NCBI RefSeq assembly: GCF_021026345.1
Contig: NZ_JAJNCZ010000001.1
Location: 372,001-436,000 of the forward strand
Length of the DNA stretch: 64,000 nt
From: Rhizobium sp. GN54
GTDB taxonomy: Bacteria; Pseudomonadota; Alphaproteobacteria; Rhizobiales; Rhizobiaceae
Direction: 5' to 3'
Shown: one piece after another, positions 19,519 through 27,410 of the stretch
Layout: each line of letters starts with the position of its first letter
Position numbering within the stretch: the stretch's first letter is position 1
The notes under the pieces: generated by a model
What the model was told of the DNA's origin: nothing
What the model saw: only the letters and a program-made list of their open reading frames with translations
The model's database searches: none
Translations under genes and position numbers: made by a program

Positions 19519-20916
19519 CTAAGCCCGAATTCGGGAGTGTCTGCCGATGAAGGCTTCAACGGTATCCAGTTCCGGATCCAGGATTTCGAACCGCTCCTCC
19601 CTTTGCATCATGCCAGCAAGCCACGACGGAAGCGCCGGGTCAATACCGCTGGCCGATTTTACCGCGGCGGGGAATTTGGCCGGATGGGCGGTCGAAAGCG
19701 TGACCATCGGGCTCGCCGCGCGGGCGTTCTTCGCCGCCACGAAGACGCCGGTCGCCGTGTGCGGATCGAGCAGGTAGCCGGTCTTTTCAAGCGTTTCGGC
19801 GATCGTCGCGGCGACCTGCTTCTGCGTCGCGCGGCCGGCGCGGAATTCCTTGCGGATCGTCTTCAGCGCCTTCTCGCCGATCTCGAAGGCGCCCGATTGC
19901 TTGAGCCTGTCCATCGCGGAGCGGACCGCCTGCGGATCGCGGCCATGGGCCTCGAACAAAAGCCGCTCGAAGTTCGACGAGATCTGGATGTCCATCGACG
20001 GCGAGGTGGTGGCGATGACGCCGCGCATCTCGTAGCGCCCGGTCTTGAGCGTGCGCGCCAGGATGTCGTTGTCGTTGGTGGCGATCACCAGCCGGTCGAC
20101 GGGAAGGCCCATGCGCTTGGCGACGAAGCCGGCGAAGATGTCGCCGAAATTGCCCGTGGGAACTGTGAAGGAGATCTTCCGGTCCGGTGCGCCGAGTGCG
20201 ACGGCACTCGTGAAATAGTAGACGATCTGGGCCATGATGCGCGCCCAGTTGATCGAGTTGACGCCGGAAAGCTGCATCTTCTCGCGGAACGCCCGGTCGT
20301 TGAACATCGCCTTGACGAGGTTCTGGCAGTCGTCGAAGTTGCCGTTGACCGCGATCGCATGCACGTTGCCGGCACTCGACGTGGTCATCTGCCGCTGCTG
20401 CACCGGCGAGACCTTTCCGTGCGGGAAGAGAATGAAGATGTCGGTGCGCTCGCGTCCCGCAAAGGCGTCGATGGCGGCCCCGCCGGTATCGCCCGAGGTG
20501 GCGCCGACGATCGTGGCGCGCTCGCCGCGCTCGGCCAGCACATGGTCCATAAGCCGTGCCAGCAACTGCATCGCCACGTCCTTGAAGGCGAGCGTGGTGC
20601 CGTGGAAGAGTTCGAGGATGAAGTCGTTCGACCCGGTCTGCACCAGCGGCGCCACGGCCGGATGGCGGAAGGTGGCATAGGCCTCGGCGATCATCGCCTT
20701 GAGCGTCTCGTCTTCGATCTCGCCGCCGACGAAGGGCGAAAGCACGGCGAAGGCGACCTCCTGGTAGCTCATGCCGCGCATCGCCCTGATCTCCTTCTTC
20801 GAGAACGAGGGCCATTCCTTCGGCACGTAGAGCCCGCCGTCGCTGGCAAGTCCCGCCAGCAGCGCATCGCAGAAGCCGAGGGTAGGGGCCTCGCCCCGCG
20901 TCGAAATGTACTTCAC
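19519..20916 (-). CDS. thrC: Threonine synthase
   Basis: ThrC converts O-phosphohomoserine to threonine with pyridoxal phosphate. The 465-residue protein starts MKYISTRGEAPTLGFCDALL and contains the PLP lysine Lys112 in HGTTLAFKDVAMQLL. The phosphate-binding loop SGDTGGAAIDAF and the NFGDIFAG segment are also visible. It completes the pathway begun by thrB and is followed by the M16 peptidase gene. Confidence 0.96.
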   Translation of the reverse strand: MKYISTRGEAPTLGFCDALLAGLASDGGLYVPKEWPSFSKKEIRAMRGMSYQEVAFAVLSPFVGGEIEDETLKAMIAEAYATFRHPAVAPLVQTGSNDFILELFHGTTLAFKDVAMQLLARLMDHVLAERGERATIVGATSGDTGGAAIDAFAGRERTDIFILFPHGKVSPVQQRQMTTSSAGNVHAIAVNGNFDDCQNLVKAMFNDRAFREKMQLSGVNSINWARIMAQIVYYFTSAVALGAPDRKISFTVPTGNFGDIFAGFVAKRMGLPVDRLVIATNDNDILARTLKTGRYEMRGVIATTSPSMDIQISSNFERLLFEAHGRDPQAVRSAMDRLKQSGAFEIGEKALKTIRKEFRAGRATQKQVAATIAETLEKTGYLLDPHTATGVFVAAKNARAASPMVTLSTAHPAKFPAAVKSASGIDPALPSWLAGMMQREERFEILDPELDTVEAFIGRHSRIRA

Positions 20917-21321
20917 GTGATCATCCCTGAAAGTGAGCGACAGGCCTGCGATGGGCAGGCTTCTGGAGGGCGGGCATGGCGGGCGGCGGAGCCGGTCTGT
21001 GCAGGACGGTGGTCACGAAACATCCTTCTGTTCGGTCGCGGTCCCTGCCGCGCCCTCTGGACATATCCGAACCGGGCGGCATGCGCGGTTCCCGTTGCGG
21101 CGGACGATGGCAAAGCCGCTCGCCCGAAGCCTTCTCCGTCGCATGTTTCTCCAAGGGGAATCCTGCCATGCGGACCGATGCAGCAAAAAGTGGAAGGCCG
21201 GTTTTGGACAATCGATTTTTTGCCGCACCGCTGCTATAGAGCATCCGCGAGGGTCGAGAAAGGCCCGTTTTTTATAAGTTGTAGCGGGCGCCAGAAGTCC
21301 GAATGCAGGGGTGAGACACAC
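20917..21321. other. 405-bp intergenic region between thrC and a lipoprotein gene
   Basis: This gap lies between two divergent genes and should hold both promoters. I see a small hairpin near 20946-20960 and an AT-rich patch at about 21218-21280, which is the more likely promoter region for the lipoprotein gene. No reading frame with convincing coding character and no known riboswitch pattern were found. Confidence 0.4.
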
Positions 21322-21867
21322 GTGATTGGTAAGACACGCCGCCTTCTCGGCATCTCTCTACTCGCCATCGCCGCAGGGTGCAGCCAGACCGACAAGCCGG
21401 GCGAAATGGGCGTCGCCGGCGGCATCGGACAGCAGGCCTCGCAGCCGTCGGTCATCCAGGGTGCCTGCCCGCAGGTCTACCTGCGCGAAGGCACCGCCGT
21501 GCACCGGGCCTATGCCCGCGGCGCGAAGGACGATCCGCAAAAGCTGCTCTACCAGGCGACGCTGTCCGCCACCACGCGCCAGTGCGTGCAGAACGAGAGC
21601 AACCTGACGGTCACCGTCATGGCGCAGGGCCGCGTCGTTTCCGGTCCCGCAGGCGCCTCCGGCGCCGTCACGCTGCCCATCCGCGTCGCCGCCACCGACG
21701 GCAGCAAGACGCTCTATTCCAACCTCAGCAAGTTCAGCGTGACGATCCCGCCGGAAGGCACGGCGCAATACGTCTTCACCGACGCACAGGTCGTCCTCCC
21801 CGGCGGCGCCGGCAGCTTCTCCAAGATCTACGTCGGCTTCGACGAGGGGCCGTACAATACGCAGTGA
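21322..21867 (+). CDS. Conserved alphaproteobacterial-type lipoprotein, function unknown
   Basis: The 181-residue product starts at GTG 21322, with GGGGTGAG about eight bases upstream. It begins IGKTRRLLGISLLAIAAGCSQ, a lipoprotein signal with the lipidated Cys after AAG. The mature part (IQGACPQVYLREGTAVHRAYARG, QCVQNESNLTVTVMAQGRVVSGPAG, PPEGTAQYVFTDAQVVLP) looks like a single beta-rich domain. I do not know a characterised homologue. It is immediately followed by a 7-bp tandem repeat. Confidence 0.75.
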   Translation: MIGKTRRLLGISLLAIAAGCSQTDKPGEMGVAGGIGQQASQPSVIQGACPQVYLREGTAVHRAYARGAKDDPQKLLYQATLSATTRQCVQNESNLTVTVMAQGRVVSGPAGASGAVTLPIRVAATDGSKTLYSNLSKFSVTIPPEGTAQYVFTDAQVVLPGGAGSFSKIYVGFDEGPYNTQ

Positions 21868-21877
21868 AGAGAGGCAG

Positions 21878-21909
21878 TAGCCAATAGCCAATAGCCAATA
21901 GCCAATAGC
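21878..21909. repeat. 7-bp tandem repeat TAGCCAA, 4.6 copies
   Basis: Four exact copies of TAGCCAA run in tandem, followed by a partial TAGC. It starts 11 bp after the lipoprotein stop. Such heptamer tracts can change length by slippage. Confidence 0.9.
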
Positions 21910-22139
21910 TGGGGCGCCTTCCGGCGCTTGCCGGGCGAGGCTGCTGCAGATTGTCCGCAAGACGCGTTTCGACTAGAGTTGATGATGGCTTGGGCACTTG
22001 GCGCCGGGCGGAAGAATTTCCAAGCTCCCGGTGCAGGATTGCTCGGGCCCAGCACGACCGCGGCCTTCTTTTCGGCGTCCATGCAACGCGGGAAGGAGTG
22101 TTCGCTTGCCGATGCAGAACTCGTGAGCGAGGTGCAGAG

Positions 22140-22661
22140 GTGGAACAGAACTCACAGATCGGTCCAGCCGTACCTGACGACTTCCCTGCCATTCGAGCCT
22201 TGTGCAACGGCTTCCTCGACTGGTGCCGGTCACGCTATGGCGAGAACGCCTGGTTCGTCGACCGCTACTACACGCCGGAACAATGGGCCGCGCTTCTGGA
22301 CAGCCTGCCGAGGATTCATGCGGCTCCGGATGGAGATATCCTTGTTGCCCGCCTGAACGGAAAGGTGGTCGGCTGCGTGATGATGCAGCGGATCGATGAC
22401 CGCACCTGCGAGATGAAGCGCATGTTCATCAGCCCGGAGGGGCGGGGCTTGGGGCTCGGCCGTCGCCTCGCCGAAAGCATCGTGCGCGTCGCTGCCGAGC
22501 GGGGCTACGCCATCATGCGGCTGGATACCGGGCGCAACCACGATGAGGCGCTTGGCCTCTACCGCTCTCTCGGTTTCGAAGAGATCGCGCCCTACTACGA
22601 TGCGCCTCCCGAACTGCACAACCATCTCATTTTCATGGAAGCCCCTCTTGCGGCGGGGTAG
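22140..22661 (+). CDS. GNAT family N-acetyltransferase
   Basis: The 173-residue protein is a GNAT enzyme. The acetyl-CoA binding motif reads EMKRMFISPEGRGLGLGRRLAESIV (R-x2-G-x-G/A type), and MRLDTGRNHDEALGLYRSLGFEEI forms the C-terminal half. The substrate is not deducible. I chose the GTG at 22140, preceded by GAGG seven bases upstream. It is convergent with the HAD gene. Confidence 0.85.
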   Translation: MEQNSQIGPAVPDDFPAIRALCNGFLDWCRSRYGENAWFVDRYYTPEQWAALLDSLPRIHAAPDGDILVARLNGKVVGCVMMQRIDDRTCEMKRMFISPEGRGLGLGRRLAESIVRVAAERGYAIMRLDTGRNHDEALGLYRSLGFEEIAPYYDAPPELHNHLIFMEAPLAAG

Positions 22662-22700
22662 TTCCGTCGCCCCGAGGGATACATGCCTACTGCCTCACCC

Positions 22701-23390
22701 TCACATCGCCTCCTGCCACTCCGCCAGTGCCGCGATCACGCCCGGCAGGTCGCTCATGCGCGAGATCACCGTCTCGGCGCCGGCGTCTGTCAGCCGGTCG
22801 GCATGCGAGGGGTAGGTGTGCGAGGCGCCGGTGAAGCCGACGACGCGCATGCCGGCGGCCCGCGCCCCGTGGATGCCGTGCACGGAATCCTCGACCACCA
22901 GCGTGCGGGCCGGATCGGCGCCGAACTGGGCCGCACCGTGCAGGAAGATGTCCGGCTTCGGCTTGACCCGGTCGGGGCCGAGGTCCTTGGCCGAATAGAT
23001 GTGCGGCGCGAAGATCTCCTTCAGCCCGACCCGCGTCAGCATCAGGTCCAGCCGGTGCGATGCCGAGTTGGAGCAGATGCAATAGGGACGGCGCAGCCGC
23101 GACAGGGCGAACTTGACGCCGTCGATCACCTTGACCTCGTTGGCCAGCCGCGCGTCGAGCAGCTTCTCCGACTTGTCGAGCAGCGTTGCCGAAAGCGGGA
23201 TGGAGGCCTCGCGCTCGATGGTGAGCAGGATGTTGTGCCAGGTCATGCCGGCGAAGCGTTCGCCCATTTCCTCGACGCCGATCGGATAGCCGGCTTCGGT
23301 CAGGAGGCGGGATTCGACCTCCGCCGCGATGATTTCGGAATCGACGAGAACGCCGTCGCAATCGAAAATGATGAGGTCGAAACCTTCCAT
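22701..23390 (-). CDS. HAD-IA family phosphatase
   Basis: The 229-residue protein has the complete HAD set: FDLIIFDCDGVLVDSE (nucleophile Asp and second Asp), ICSNSASHR (motif II), KPKPDIFLHGA (motif III Lys) and VVEDSVHGIHGARAAGM (motif IV). The length and helical cap between motifs I and II place it in subclass IA, like phosphoglycolate or sugar-phosphate phosphatases. Substrate unknown. It is divergent from bioR across 170 bp. Confidence 0.9.
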   Translation of the reverse strand: MEGFDLIIFDCDGVLVDSEIIAAEVESRLLTEAGYPIGVEEMGERFAGMTWHNILLTIEREASIPLSATLLDKSEKLLDARLANEVKVIDGVKFALSRLRRPYCICSNSASHRLDLMLTRVGLKEIFAPHIYSAKDLGPDRVKPKPDIFLHGAAQFGADPARTLVVEDSVHGIHGARAAGMRVVGFTGASHTYPSHADRLTDAGAETVISRMSDLPGVIAALAEWQEAM

Positions 23391-23560
23391 GGAAACTGTC
23401 CTATCGGGAGGGGCGTGACGCCGGCGCGACCGCGGTGCGGCGCAAGATGGATATGCGGAGGCATGTATACGATGCGGCCGCAAAGCTCAACATCGGCTGC
23501 CGGCCTCGGACATGCATCGGCGCGCTCGACAGGCCCGGCCGGGCCTTCTATCAGTAGCGC

Positions 23561-24229
23561 ATGACGAACAGCCAAGACGATACGATCGCAAGCCGCATCA
23601 GCCGCGTTCTCGCCGAACGGATCATCTCCGGCGCGCTGCCGCCCGGCGCGCGGTTGCGGCAGGACCATCTGGCCGAGGAATTCGGCGCCAGCCATGTTCC
23701 GGTCCGCGAGGCGTTCCGGCGGCTGGAGGCGCAGGGGCTGGCCGTCAGCGAGCCGCGCCGCGGCGTGCGCGTTGCAGCCTTCGATCTGGCCGAGGTGCGC
23801 GAGGTGGCCGAGATGCGCGCGGCGCTCGAGGTGCTGGCCTTGCGCCACGCCATTGCCAACCTGACGCCTGCCATCCTCGATCGGGCGGCCGAGGCGACCG
23901 CGGCGGCCGATGCCGCGCGCGACGTGCGCGCCTGGGAGGCGGCCAACCGCGCCTTCCACCGCCTGATCCTGGAGCCCTGCGCCATGCCGCGCCTCATGGC
24001 CTCGATCGACGACCTGCATGCCGCCAGCGCCCGCTTCCTCTTTTCCGCCTGGCAGTCGAGCTGGCAGCCGCGCACCGACCACGATCATCGCGCCATCCTC
24101 GCAGCACTCGGGAACGGCAACGGCGAGGAGGCCGTCTCGATCCTCGGCCGCCACGTGCAGTGGATCGGCCGCACGCCCGTGCGCAACGCCACCGGCGAGA
24201 CCCGCGAGATCTTCTCGATCGTCGGCTGA
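23561..24229 (+). CDS. bioR: GntR-family repressor of biotin genes
   Basis: The 222-residue protein has an N-terminal winged helix-turn-helix (about residues 8-72, GASHVPVREAFRRLEAQGLA) and a C-terminal FCD-type helical domain. BioR regulators replace BirA as biotin-gene repressors in many alphaproteobacteria and bind TTATCTATAA-like palindromes. Here three exact copies of such a site lie between this gene and the biotin transporter gene bioY, which is why I assign BioR rather than a generic GntR protein. The 170-bp region ahead of the gene shows no such site, so autoregulation from its own promoter is not evident. Confidence 0.9.
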   Translation: MTNSQDDTIASRISRVLAERIISGALPPGARLRQDHLAEEFGASHVPVREAFRRLEAQGLAVSEPRRGVRVAAFDLAEVREVAEMRAALEVLALRHAIANLTPAILDRAAEATAAADAARDVRAWEAANRAFHRLILEPCAMPRLMASIDDLHAASARFLFSAWQSSWQPRTDHDHRAILAALGNGNGEEAVSILGRHVQWIGRTPVRNATGETREIFSIVG

Positions 24230-24268
24230 CGGGCGGTTGTCCGGGTCGTCGGACGCGCAATCTGTGAG

Positions 24269-24278
24269 TTATCTATAA
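24269..24278. promoter_or_regulatory. BioR operator 1
   Basis: TTATCTATAA, 40 bp after the bioR stop and about 90 bp upstream of the predicted bioY -35 element. Its sequence is identical to operator 3. Confidence 0.8.
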
Positions 24279-24366
24279 TTCTTTTCTCGCGCCGAAAGTC
24301 CGAATTTCCGGGGCATTTGCGCGCGTTTTGCCTGCCGGCGCCGCGCCCGTGCCGCCGTTCTCCTGC

Positions 24367-24395
24367 TTGACGGCTCGGCGATTTTCGGCCTAGCT
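24367..24395 (+). promoter_or_regulatory. Predicted bioY promoter
   Basis: TTGACG (24367-24372) and CTAGCT (24390-24395) are separated by 17 bp, close to the rhizobial housekeeping consensus CTTGAC-N17-CTATAT. Transcription would start at about 24402, inside operator 2. Confidence 0.6.
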
Positions 24396-24401
24396 TCAAA
24401 A

Positions 24402-24411
24402 TTATAGATAA
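24402..24411. promoter_or_regulatory. BioR operator 2
   Basis: TTATAGATAA, the reverse complement of TTATCTATAA. It overlaps the predicted transcription start of bioY and lies 19 bp from operator 3, about two helical turns. Confidence 0.85.
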
Positions 24412-24420
24412 TTATTCCGG

Positions 24421-24430
24421 TTATCTATAA
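24421..24430. promoter_or_regulatory. BioR operator 3
   Basis: TTATCTATAA, 20 bp upstream of the bioY start codon and ten bases ahead of its ribosome-binding site GGAGG. Occupancy here and at operator 2 would block transcription of bioY. Confidence 0.88.
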
Positions 24431-24450
24431 GTCTCGTCAGGAGGATATTG

Positions 24451-25038
24451 ATGTTCCAACTCGCTGCCGCCGGCCCGTCCGGTTTCGATCCCTTGCGCCT
24501 CAATGCGCGCTCGGTGCCGATGCGCATCGCCTTCGTGCTGGCCGGCACGCTGGCGCTGGCGCTCGCCTCGCGCATCAGCGTGCCGATGGTGCCGGTGCCG
24601 ATCACGATGCAGACCTTCGCCGTCACCATGATCGGCGCGCTCTACGGCTGGCGGCTCGGCACGCTGACCGTGCTGGCCTGGCTCGGCGAGGGCATGGCCG
24701 GCCTGCCGGTGCTTGCCGGCGGGGCAGGCGGCATCGCCCATTTCGCCGGGCCGACCGCGGGCTACCTCGTCTCCTTCCCGCTGATGGCGGCCATGGTCGG
24801 CTGGCTGGCCGAACGCGGCTGGACCGGAAGCCGGATCGTTGCGAGCTTCGCGGCGCATTTTGCCGCCAACATCTTCTGCCTGGCGCTCGGCGGCGCGTGG
24901 CTGGCGACGCTGATCGGCTTGGAGAAGGCGCTGATGCTGGGCGTCGTCCCCTTCGTGCTCGGCGCGCTGCTGAAGTCCGCGCTCGCCGCCGCCGTGCTCA
25001 AGGCCGTCGCACCCCGGCCTGTGCACGACCTGTCCTGA
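24451..25038 (+). CDS. bioY: Biotin transporter BioY (ECF S-component)
   Basis: BioY is the membrane substrate-capture protein for biotin. The 195-residue protein has about six helices and the family hallmark VPMVPVPITMQTFAVTMIGALYG near residues 45-68, then GGAGGIAHFAGPTAGYL. No bioM or bioN energising genes are nearby, so it may work alone or with a distant ECF module. The start is ATG 24451 with GGAGG upstream. Expression is predicted to be BioR-controlled. DUF1284 follows after 15 bp. Confidence 0.95.
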   Translation: MFQLAAAGPSGFDPLRLNARSVPMRIAFVLAGTLALALASRISVPMVPVPITMQTFAVTMIGALYGWRLGTLTVLAWLGEGMAGLPVLAGGAGGIAHFAGPTAGYLVSFPLMAAMVGWLAERGWTGSRIVASFAAHFAANIFCLALGGAWLATLIGLEKALMLGVVPFVLGALLKSALAAAVLKAVAPRPVHDLS

Positions 25039-25053
25039 CCGGCAGCACGCACC

Positions 25054-25497
25054 GTGACCGTCCGGCTCCGCGCCCATCACCTGCTCTGCATGTTGACCTT
25101 CGTCGGCAAGGGCTACAGCCCCGCCTTCGTCGACAACTACAGGGCGATCGCCCGCCGGCTTTCGGCGGGCGAGACCATCCTCGTCGTCGAGGGGCCGGAC
25201 GACATCTGCGCACCGCTCATGGACGGCGACACCCACTGCCGCGACGAAAGCGTTGCCGGGCGCGACCGGCAGGCAGCGGAGGCCGTATCCGTCCTCACCG
25301 GGACGGCCGCGGCCGCAGGCACGACCATCGTGCTGGACGAGGCGCTGCTGGAGCGCCTGCGCTCCGCCTTCGCCGGCGGTGATCTGCGCACCGCCTGCAG
25401 CGGCTGCGAGTGGGGCGATCTCTGTTCGCGCGTCTCAGCCCACGGCTTTCCCGGCGTCCTCGTGGGCAGGTCGCCGGCCACCGGCGAAGGCTGTTGA
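25054..25497 (+). CDS. DUF1284 Cys-rich protein, predicted iron-sulfur binder
   Basis: The 147-residue protein begins VRLRAHHLLCMLTFVGKGYS, the DUF1284 signature. Cysteines at 12, 52, 62, 115, 118, 124 and 147, with ACSGCEWGDLC forming a C-x2-C-x5-C cluster, suggest metal or Fe-S binding. DUF1284 has no known function. The GTG start lies 15 bp after bioY with no promoter between, so it is probably in the same BioR-controlled transcript. A link to biotin metabolism is inference from position only. Confidence 0.8.
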   Translation: MTVRLRAHHLLCMLTFVGKGYSPAFVDNYRAIARRLSAGETILVVEGPDDICAPLMDGDTHCRDESVAGRDRQAAEAVSVLTGTAAAAGTTIVLDEALLERLRSAFAGGDLRTACSGCEWGDLCSRVSAHGFPGVLVGRSPATGEGC

Positions 25498-25604
25498 AGT
25501 GTCGCCGCAGCCGCTTCACGCGCTGCCGCAACGGAGCGAATCGAACTGTGAAGGTCGCCCGCCAAGCCCCGAATTCGATTCGGTTTTCGGAAATGCCGCC
25601 TTGC

Positions 25605-26297
25605 TCAGCGGCGCTCCGGCTGCGGGAACAGGTCGAGGAATTGCCGCTCGCCTTTCGGCGTGAAGCGGATCGCGCGGCTATCCTCGCTGCGCCTCGCCCA
25701 GCCCATCTCGATGAAGCGCGAAAGCAAGGCCTCGCCGAGCGAGCCGGCAAGATGCGAGCGCCGCTCGCTCCAGTCGAGGCAGGTGCGGCAGACCGGCCGC
25801 CGCTGGCTCCTGAGCCCGGTGACGTCGATGCCGATCCCGGCCATCTTCGCTTCGCCCTCGGCAGTCAGCGCCGCATCGTCGCCGTCGATTGCGACATGCC
25901 CGTCGGCGACCAGCCGGTCGAGCATGCGCACGCCGAAGTCGCCGGCAAGGTGGTTGTAGCAGACGCGCGCCTTGCGCAGCGCCGGATCCTTCGGGCCGGG
26001 CCGGGCGCGCAGGAAACCGCGATGGGCGGCAAAGCCCATCAGCCCCTCCAGCATCAGCCCCACCTCGTCGTCGGCGAGCGCGAAATAGCGATGCCGTCCC
26101 TGCTTGCGCTGGCTGACGAGGCCGCCCGCTTCCAGCTTCGCTAGATGCGAGCTCGCCGTCGAAAGGGTGATGCCGGCTGCGCCTGCAAGCTCCGTCGCCG
26201 TCAGCGCCCGGCCGCCCATCAGCACGGTCAGCATGTTGGCGCGGGCGGGATCGCCGATCAGCGCGCCGATCTGGGCAATGTCCGGTCCTTCTTTCAT
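25605..26297 (-). CDS. ArsR-family transcriptional regulator with long C-terminal domain
   Basis: The 230-residue protein has an ArsR-type winged helix at residues 5-85 (IGDPARANMLTVLMGGRALTATELAGAAGITLSTASSHLAKLEAGGLVSQRKQGRHRYFALAD). The C-terminal 140 residues contain a CxxC in RPVCRTCLDWSERRSHLAGSLGEALL. This region is seen in a subgroup of ArsR-like regulators longer than the classic metal sensors. The ligand is unknown; Cys in RVCYNHLAG and the CRTC pair are candidates for redox or metal sensing. It is divergent from the NIPSNAP gene with a 76-bp shared promoter region, so it most likely controls that pair. Confidence 0.88.
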   Translation of the reverse strand: MKEGPDIAQIGALIGDPARANMLTVLMGGRALTATELAGAAGITLSTASSHLAKLEAGGLVSQRKQGRHRYFALADDEVGLMLEGLMGFAAHRGFLRARPGPKDPALRKARVCYNHLAGDFGVRMLDRLVADGHVAIDGDDAALTAEGEAKMAGIGIDVTGLRSQRRPVCRTCLDWSERRSHLAGSLGEALLSRFIEMGWARRSEDSRAIRFTPKGERQFLDLFPQPERR

Positions 26298-26373
26298 ACT
26301 TCGATCGTAACCGAAGCATTGCAGCTGCGCAACATGCCATCCTGCAGTCATCGAAACAGAGAAGGACGCAACG

Positions 26374-26703
26374 ATGATCACCTGCTTCATCCGCTACGAG
26401 ATCGACCCGTTCAAGAAGGAGGAGTTTGCCGCCTATGCCAGGAACTGGGGCGAGGCGATCCCGAGGAACGGCGCCGGCCTGATCGGCTATTTCGCCCCGC
26501 ACGAGGGCTCGGCGACGACCGCCTACGGCGTCTACACCATCGAAAGCCTCGCCGCCTACGAGGCCTATCGCGCCCGGCTCGCCGCCGATCCGCTGGGGGC
26601 GGAGAACTACGCCTTCGCCCGCCGCGAGCGTTTCATCCTCAAGGAGGACCGCATCTTCCTGAAGAACGTCTCGATGCCGCATGCCGATCGGGTGCAGCGA
26701 TGA
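26374..26703 (+). CDS. NIPSNAP family protein
   Basis: The 109-residue protein shows the NIPSNAP dimeric alpha/beta barrel pattern: MITCFIRYEIDPFKKEEFAAYARNWGEAIPRNGAGLIGYFAPHEGSA and IFLKNVSMP at the end. No enzymatic residue set is defined for the family. Its stop overlaps the start of the next gene as ATGA, which indicates coupled translation. It is divergent from the ArsR regulator. Confidence 0.88.
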   Translation: MITCFIRYEIDPFKKEEFAAYARNWGEAIPRNGAGLIGYFAPHEGSATTAYGVYTIESLAAYEAYRARLAADPLGAENYAFARRERFILKEDRIFLKNVSMPHADRVQR

Positions 26704-27050
26704 TCGCCGTCATCTTCGAGGTCGCGCCCGCGCCCGGCCGCCGAGACGTCTATCTGAACCTCGCCGCAAGCCTCGTGGCGCAATTGGAGGAGATCGACGG
26801 CTTCGTCGCAATCGAGCGCTTCGAGAGCCTGTCGGTGCCGGGCAAGATCCTGTCCCTGTCCTTCTGGCGCGACGAGGCCGCGGTTGCGGCCTGGCGCAAC
26901 TGCGCCGATCACCGCACGGCCCAGAAGGCCGGCCGCAACGGCGTCTTCGCCGATTATCGCCTGCGGGTGGTCCAGGTGCTGCGCGACTACGGCATGTTCG
27001 AGCGCGACGGGGCGCCGGAAGATAGCCGGACGACGCACGATGCGGCCTGA
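26700..27050 (+). CDS. Antibiotic biosynthesis monooxygenase (ABM) domain protein
   Basis: The 116-residue protein has the ABM ferredoxin-like fold: MIAVIFEVAPAPGRRDVYLNLAASLVAQLEEIDGFVAIERFESL, then ILSLSFWRDEAAVAAWRNCADHRTAQKAG. ABM proteins form dimers and include quinone-forming monooxygenases and haem-degrading enzymes. It shares an ATGA overlap with the NIPSNAP gene. The two proteins have the same overall fold, so a mixed dimer is possible. Substrate unknown. Confidence 0.87.
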   Translation: MIAVIFEVAPAPGRRDVYLNLAASLVAQLEEIDGFVAIERFESLSVPGKILSLSFWRDEAAVAAWRNCADHRTAQKAGRNGVFADYRLRVVQVLRDYGMFERDGAPEDSRTTHDAA

Positions 27051-27059
27051 GAGGGGCGG

Positions 27060-27410
27060 CTAACGGGGGCCGTCGATCGATGCCCGAAGGGCGAGAAGCG
27101 CTGTCTTCAGGGCGGGCAGGTCATGCGCGGCGACATTCCAGATCACGTCGTCGGCGATGCGGTGGTATTCGTGGCGCAGGATGTTGCCCATGCCGCGGAT
27201 GGACCGCCACGGGATGTCCGGCGCCTGCCGGAGCATCGCGTCGGGGATGTGCCTGCTCGCCTCGGAAACGATCTCGATAGCGCGCTGGACCGCAAGCCGG
27301 AGAATGTCGTCCCTGCCGAAATCGTCGCGCGTCATTCCTGCGAGCGCGGTCTCGATCAGTGCGATCGTCTCCAGCATTTCGGTGAGGATCACTTCGATGT
27401 CGCGTGCCAT
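27060..27410 (-). CDS. HepT-like HEPN (DUF86) protein
   Basis: The 116-residue helical protein matches the HepT/DUF86 toxin family: MARDIEVILTEMLETIALIETALAG, then IPWRSIRGMGNILRHEYHRI at residues 67-85. HepT RNases use an R-x4-6-H-x-Y motif; here the spot usually held by Arg reads GMGN and an Arg lies directly before the His (RHEY). This is a common DUF86 variant and may mean altered activity. It overlaps the upstream MntA-type gene by one base, the usual order for this toxin-antitoxin type. Confidence 0.88.
   Translation of the reverse strand: MARDIEVILTEMLETIALIETALAGMTRDDFGRDDILRLAVQRAIEIVSEASRHIPDAMLRQAPDIPWRSIRGMGNILRHEYHRIADDVIWNVAAHDLPALKTALLALRASIDGPR

Noticed and set aside
20917-21321. 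Possible riboswitch ahead of thrC
   Set aside because: Only a small hairpin is present and I could not match conserved bases of any riboswitch class.
26100-26300. Classic metal-sensing ArsR (ELCVCDL motif)
   Set aside because: The DNA-recognition helix region reads ASSHLAKLEAGG with no ELCVCDL cysteines, so arsenic or metal sensing by the usual site is not supported.
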